NCBI RefSeq assembly: GCF_000168975.1
Contig: NZ_AAUW01000010.1
Coordinates: 62,001 to 126,000, forward strand
Length of the DNA: 64,000 bases
Direction: 5' to 3'
Source of the DNA: Roseibium aggregatum IAM 12614
GTDB taxonomy: Bacteria > Pseudomonadota > Alphaproteobacteria > Rhizobiales > Stappiaceae
Each line of letters opens with the position of its first letter. The first letter of the stretch is position 1. The position numbers and the translations under genes are program-made. Below are positions 62,459 to 64,000 of the stretch, piece after piece. Below the pieces are notes generated by a model. That model saw nothing but the letters and a program-made list of their open reading frames with translations, was not told where the DNA came from and searched no databases.

Positions 62459-63157
62459 ATGATCAAACGCCTCGGCCGCCAACCCTGGGTTCTGGCCAGC
62501 ATCGGCACTTTGATGGCCCTATACCTGAAGCTGGTCTATCGCACCAACCGGTTCGTCATCGAGCCGGAGGGCGTCCACGAACAGTCCGAAAAGGATCTGC
62601 CGGTGATCGTAGCCATGTGGCATGGGCAGCATTTCATGGTTCCGTTCGCCAAACCGGCCCACTGGCCGGCCAAGGTGATGATTTCCCGCTCGGCCGATGG
62701 TGAGGTCAACGCAATTGCGGCCCGCAAGCTGGGCCTGGGGCTGATCCGCGCTTCCGGCGGCAAGAATGCCCGCCAGATCAAGAAGCGCGGCGGCATGCGC
62801 GGGTTTATCGAGGCGCTTCGCGCGCTGAAGGAAGGCTATTCGATCGCCATGACGGCGGATGTGCCCAAGGGTCCGGCGCGCAAGTCTGGCGTTGGTATCG
62901 TTCAGCTTGCCAAGCATTCGGGCCGTCCGGTCCTGCCGGTGGCCGTGGCTACCAGCCGCAGTATCGAGCTCAACAGTTGGGACAAGGCCAGCGTCAATCT
63001 GCCTTTCGGCCGTGGCAGCATCGCGGTGAGCGATCTTATCTGGGTTCCCGCAGATGCGGACGATGCAACCCTTGAGGACTATCGCCTCAAGGTCGAGGAC
63101 GGGCTGAACAAGGCAACGAAGCGGGCGTATGAGCTGGTCGGAAGGGCGGATGGCTGA
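62459..63157 (+). CDS. DUF374 lysophospholipid acyltransferase-like protein
   Basis: 232 residues. The acyltransferase motif block I is degenerate but present as VAMWHGQHFMV (His in place of HxxxxD), with DVPKGPARKSGVGIVQLAKHSGRPVLPVAVATSR as the later substrate-binding motif. DUF374 proteins lie beside waaA in Gram-negatives and are thought to act in lipid A or outer-membrane lipid acylation. N-terminal membrane segment (WVLASIGTLMALYLKLVY). Overlaps waaA by 8 bases. Confidence 0.85.
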   Translation: MIKRLGRQPWVLASIGTLMALYLKLVYRTNRFVIEPEGVHEQSEKDLPVIVAMWHGQHFMVPFAKPAHWPAKVMISRSADGEVNAIAARKLGLGLIRASGGKNARQIKKRGGMRGFIEALRALKEGYSIAMTADVPKGPARKSGVGIVQLAKHSGRPVLPVAVATSRSIELNSWDKASVNLPFGRGSIAVSDLIWVPADADDATLEDYRLKVEDGLNKATKRAYELVGRADG

Positions 63158-64000
63158 CCGGCGCCCCCTTGTCTTCAGTCTCTACAGGGGCCTTGCCCGG
63201 GCCCTGACGCCTCTGTTCAATCTTCTCTTCTGGTTTCGCAGCCGGTCGGGCAAGGAAGTGCCGGCCCGCAAGGGCGAGCGTTTCGGCCGCATGGCAACAA
63301 GCCGCCCCTCCGGAACACTTGTCTGGATCCACGCCGCCAGTGTCGGCGAAACCGTGTCCGTGCTGCCGTTGGTCGAGGAACTGACGGCATCCGGGCACAA
63401 GGTGCTGCTGACCACTGTCACCGTGACGTCGGCCGAGCTGGCGCAGAGCCGTCTGCCCGACGGCGCAATCCACCAGTTCATGCCTTTCGACGCACCTGGT
63501 CCGATTTCCCGTTTTCTCGACCACTGGTCGCCGGATCTGGCAATGGTGGTGGAATCCGAAATCTGGCCCTGCCTGTTCGATGAAATGCGTGCGCGTCAAA
63601 CGCCGTTCGTGCTGCTGAATGGACGCCTGTCGGACAGGTCCTACCGAAGCTGGGCACGGTTTCCGCGCATTTCTGGGTATCTGTTCCGGTGCCTCGATCT
63701 GGTTCTGGCGCAAAGCGCCGCCGATGGCGAGCGGTTCCGCCTTTTGGGCTGTGGCACCGTTTCAACGCCGGGGAACTTGAAATTCGACGCACCGGACCCG
63801 GCCGTGGATGAAGACCAGGCAGCCGCCCTGACGGCGCAGACAGGGCACCGACCAGTGTGGCTGGCGGCGCTGACACATCCGGGCGAGGACGAGATCGTGC
63901 TCGATGCCTTTGGCCGTCTGCGTGAAGAATTCCCGGATCTTTTGCTGCTTCTGGTGCCGCGCCATCCTGCCCGTGCGGATGAGATTTCTGCCCTCATCGA
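63150..64000 (+). CDS. waaA: 3-deoxy-D-manno-octulosonic acid transferase, 3' end outside window
   Basis: Adds Kdo to lipid IVA at the inner membrane. 283 complete codons are visible: N-terminal membrane-associated segment with Glu motif KGERFGRM, WIHAASVGETVSVLPLVEEL, TTVTVTSAEL, ESEIWPCL and the second domain LAALTHPGEDEIVLDAFGRL, all standard for KdtA/WaaA. ATG 63150 overlaps the DUF374 stop. The frame is open at the window end, so the remaining part lies outside. Confidence 0.95.
   Translation, partial: MADRRPLVFSLYRGLARALTPLFNLLFWFRSRSGKEVPARKGERFGRMATSRPSGTLVWIHAASVGETVSVLPLVEELTASGHKVLLTTVTVTSAELAQSRLPDGAIHQFMPFDAPGPISRFLDHWSPDLAMVVESEIWPCLFDEMRARQTPFVLLNGRLSDRSYRSWARFPRISGYLFRCLDLVLAQSAADGERFRLLGCGTVSTPGNLKFDAPDPAVDEDQAAALTAQTGHRPVWLAALTHPGEDEIVLDAFGRLREEFPDLLLLLVPRHPARADEISALI

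Overview
The window looks like a chromosomal segment of a GC-rich alphaproteobacterium of the order Hyphomicrobiales. I infer something near Stappiaceae (Roseibium/Labrenzia type) from a family-2 alphaproteobacterial porin, DUF4170- and DUF6101-type genes, a GroESL operon with a perfect CIRCE element, CtrA-type TTAA-N7-TTAA sites, a TipF-like protein, and intergenic palindromic repeats of the kind common in that group. The genus is inference only. I see no rRNA, tRNA, CRISPR array, transposase, integrase or phage gene; this is mostly ordinary core and shell genome. Region 1-4 kb: an operon for a two-domain GT2/GtrA glycosyltransferase, a GT39 membrane glycosyltransferase and a ChbG/HpnK-fold protein whose catalytic motifs are all lost. 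Region 4-7 kb: a Crp/Fnr regulator with a palindromic operator, then a nitric-oxide locus in which an NsrR-type Rrf2 regulator is divergent from a group III truncated haemoglobin, with two NsrR-type boxes between them and one or two very small membrane proteins downstream. Region 7-19 kb: a YciA thioesterase, a DUF1275 protein, a three-gene ABC efflux operon, slyX, a frameshifted glutathione S-transferase, YceI, groES-groEL, a sigma-54 activator and an orphan winged-helix-like membrane protein. Region 19-29 kb: a TipF-like degenerate EAL protein behind a CtrA site, then a long minus-strand operon ileS-lspA-lipoprotein-M16-M16. Region 29-46 kb: a GT87-like mannosyltransferase, DMT transporter, ribF, MaoC hydratase, a cheY-cheZ pair, an RND efflux pair with a divergent TetR regulator and two operators, a HAD phosphatase, mutL, an alpha/beta hydrolase and a porin. 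Region 46-59 kb: tadA, an RluB-type pseudouridine synthase with a long disordered tail, rsmD, a metallo-beta-lactamase-fold protein, a patatin phospholipase, a large Cache-PAS-GGDEF-EAL protein, a hydrolase with the full active-site set of fluoroacetate dehalogenase, purD and ubiA. Region 59-64 kb: pmbA, an inositol-phosphatase/CysQ-like gene, DUF4170, a DUF374 acyltransferase and waaA (Kdo transferase, cut by the window end), an operon feeding lipid A-Kdo synthesis. The best leads for unusual biology are the NsrR/haemoglobin/microprotein locus, the ChbG/HpnK pseudoenzyme, the predicted defluorinase and the CtrA-linked TipF gene.
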